Below are positions 10,032 to 10,239 of a DNA stretch of 10,239 nt, one piece after another. How positions within the stretch are numbered: position 1 is the first letter of the stretch; every line of letters begins with the position of its first letter. The notes below the pieces were generated by a model, which saw only the letters and a program-made list of their open reading frames with translations, made no database searches and was not told where the DNA came from. A program made the translations under genes and the position numbers. The stretch is taken from positions 270 to 10,508 of the forward strand of contig PCTC01000068.1 in NCBI GenBank assembly GCA_002786595.1, in the 5' to 3' direction. The DNA is from Candidatus Roizmanbacteria bacterium CG22_combo_CG10-13_8_21_14_all_34_12 (GTDB taxonomy: Bacteria > Patescibacteriota > Microgenomatia > UBA1406 > GWC2-37-13).

Positions 10032-10239
10032 ATGAAAAAACTCAGAATTGCTCAGATCGCCCCGTTTTGGTTTGACGTTCCGCCTAAAAATTATGGTGGT
10101 ACCGAAAGAATTGTTTCTTACATCACCGAAGAACTAGTTAAGCGAGGTCATGAAGTAACTTTATTTGCTACGGAAACATCAGTTACAAAAGCTAAACTGG
10201 TTTCACCGATTAAATCCTCCCTTTTAAAAACAATTGAAT
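10032..10239 (+). CDS. GT4-family glycosyltransferase, N-terminal part (runs off the window)
   Basis: 69 codons to the right edge with no stop. The start, KKLRIAQIAPFWFDVPPKNY followed by GGTERIVSYITEELVKRGHEV, is the typical N-terminus of GT4 enzymes: the first strand, the glycine-rich GGTER loop that contacts the acceptor, and the RGHEV turn before the next strand. No EX7E region is visible because the gene is cut. A TATAAA lies at 10016-10021, 10 nt upstream, overlapping the end of the hairpin. It is the third gene of the glycosyltransferase run. Confidence 0.85.
   Translation, partial: MKKLRIAQIAPFWFDVPPKNYGGTERIVSYITEELVKRGHEVTLFATETSVTKAKLVSPIKSSLLKTIE

Overview
The window looks like chromosomal DNA from a Patescibacteria (CPR) bacterium, perhaps of the Microgenomates group. 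This is an inference from AT-rich sequence, short compact genes, many small lineage-restricted proteins and palindromic repeats between genes. No rRNA or other phylogenetic marker is present, so the placement is provisional.

Layout. Positions 1-330 hold the decayed remains of a MerR/excisionase-like helix-turn-helix gene and a possible 28-residue membrane peptide. From 328 to 7561 nearly everything is on the minus strand: a proline-rich small protein; a RelB-like antitoxin whose RelE/YafQ-type toxin has lost its middle; an operon of unrecognised proteins including a 608-residue tail-anchored coiled-coil protein; a pair of tiny membrane proteins; a truncated NYN/LabA-like nuclease start; an AbiEii-type nucleotidyltransferase with a small partner; galT; and an intact Phd/VapC toxin-antitoxin pair. 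The plus-strand exceptions are pth (6429-6938) and, from 7642 to the right edge, a run of three GT4 glycosyltransferases that probably build a surface glycan.

How it hangs together. The left 7.6 kb reads as an accessory region shaped by recombination. It holds three toxin-antitoxin or abortive-infection type modules, at least three gene remnants, a 102-bp direct repeat carrying a promoter plus the first codons of two different genes, four related palindromic repeat units, a perfect double palindrome, and 7-nt tandem repeats inside and beside housekeeping genes. The AbiEii-type module is bracketed by the true 3' end of galT and a second, diverged galT 3' end, which suggests it arrived by recombination at galT.

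A second theme is expression. For most genes that begin a transcription unit, a -10-like box ends 5-9 nt before the start codon, so the predicted transcript has almost no leader. Genes further down the operons use ATGA overlaps or, once, a near-perfect Shine-Dalgarno sequence. All of this comes from reading the sequence; nothing was searched against a database.
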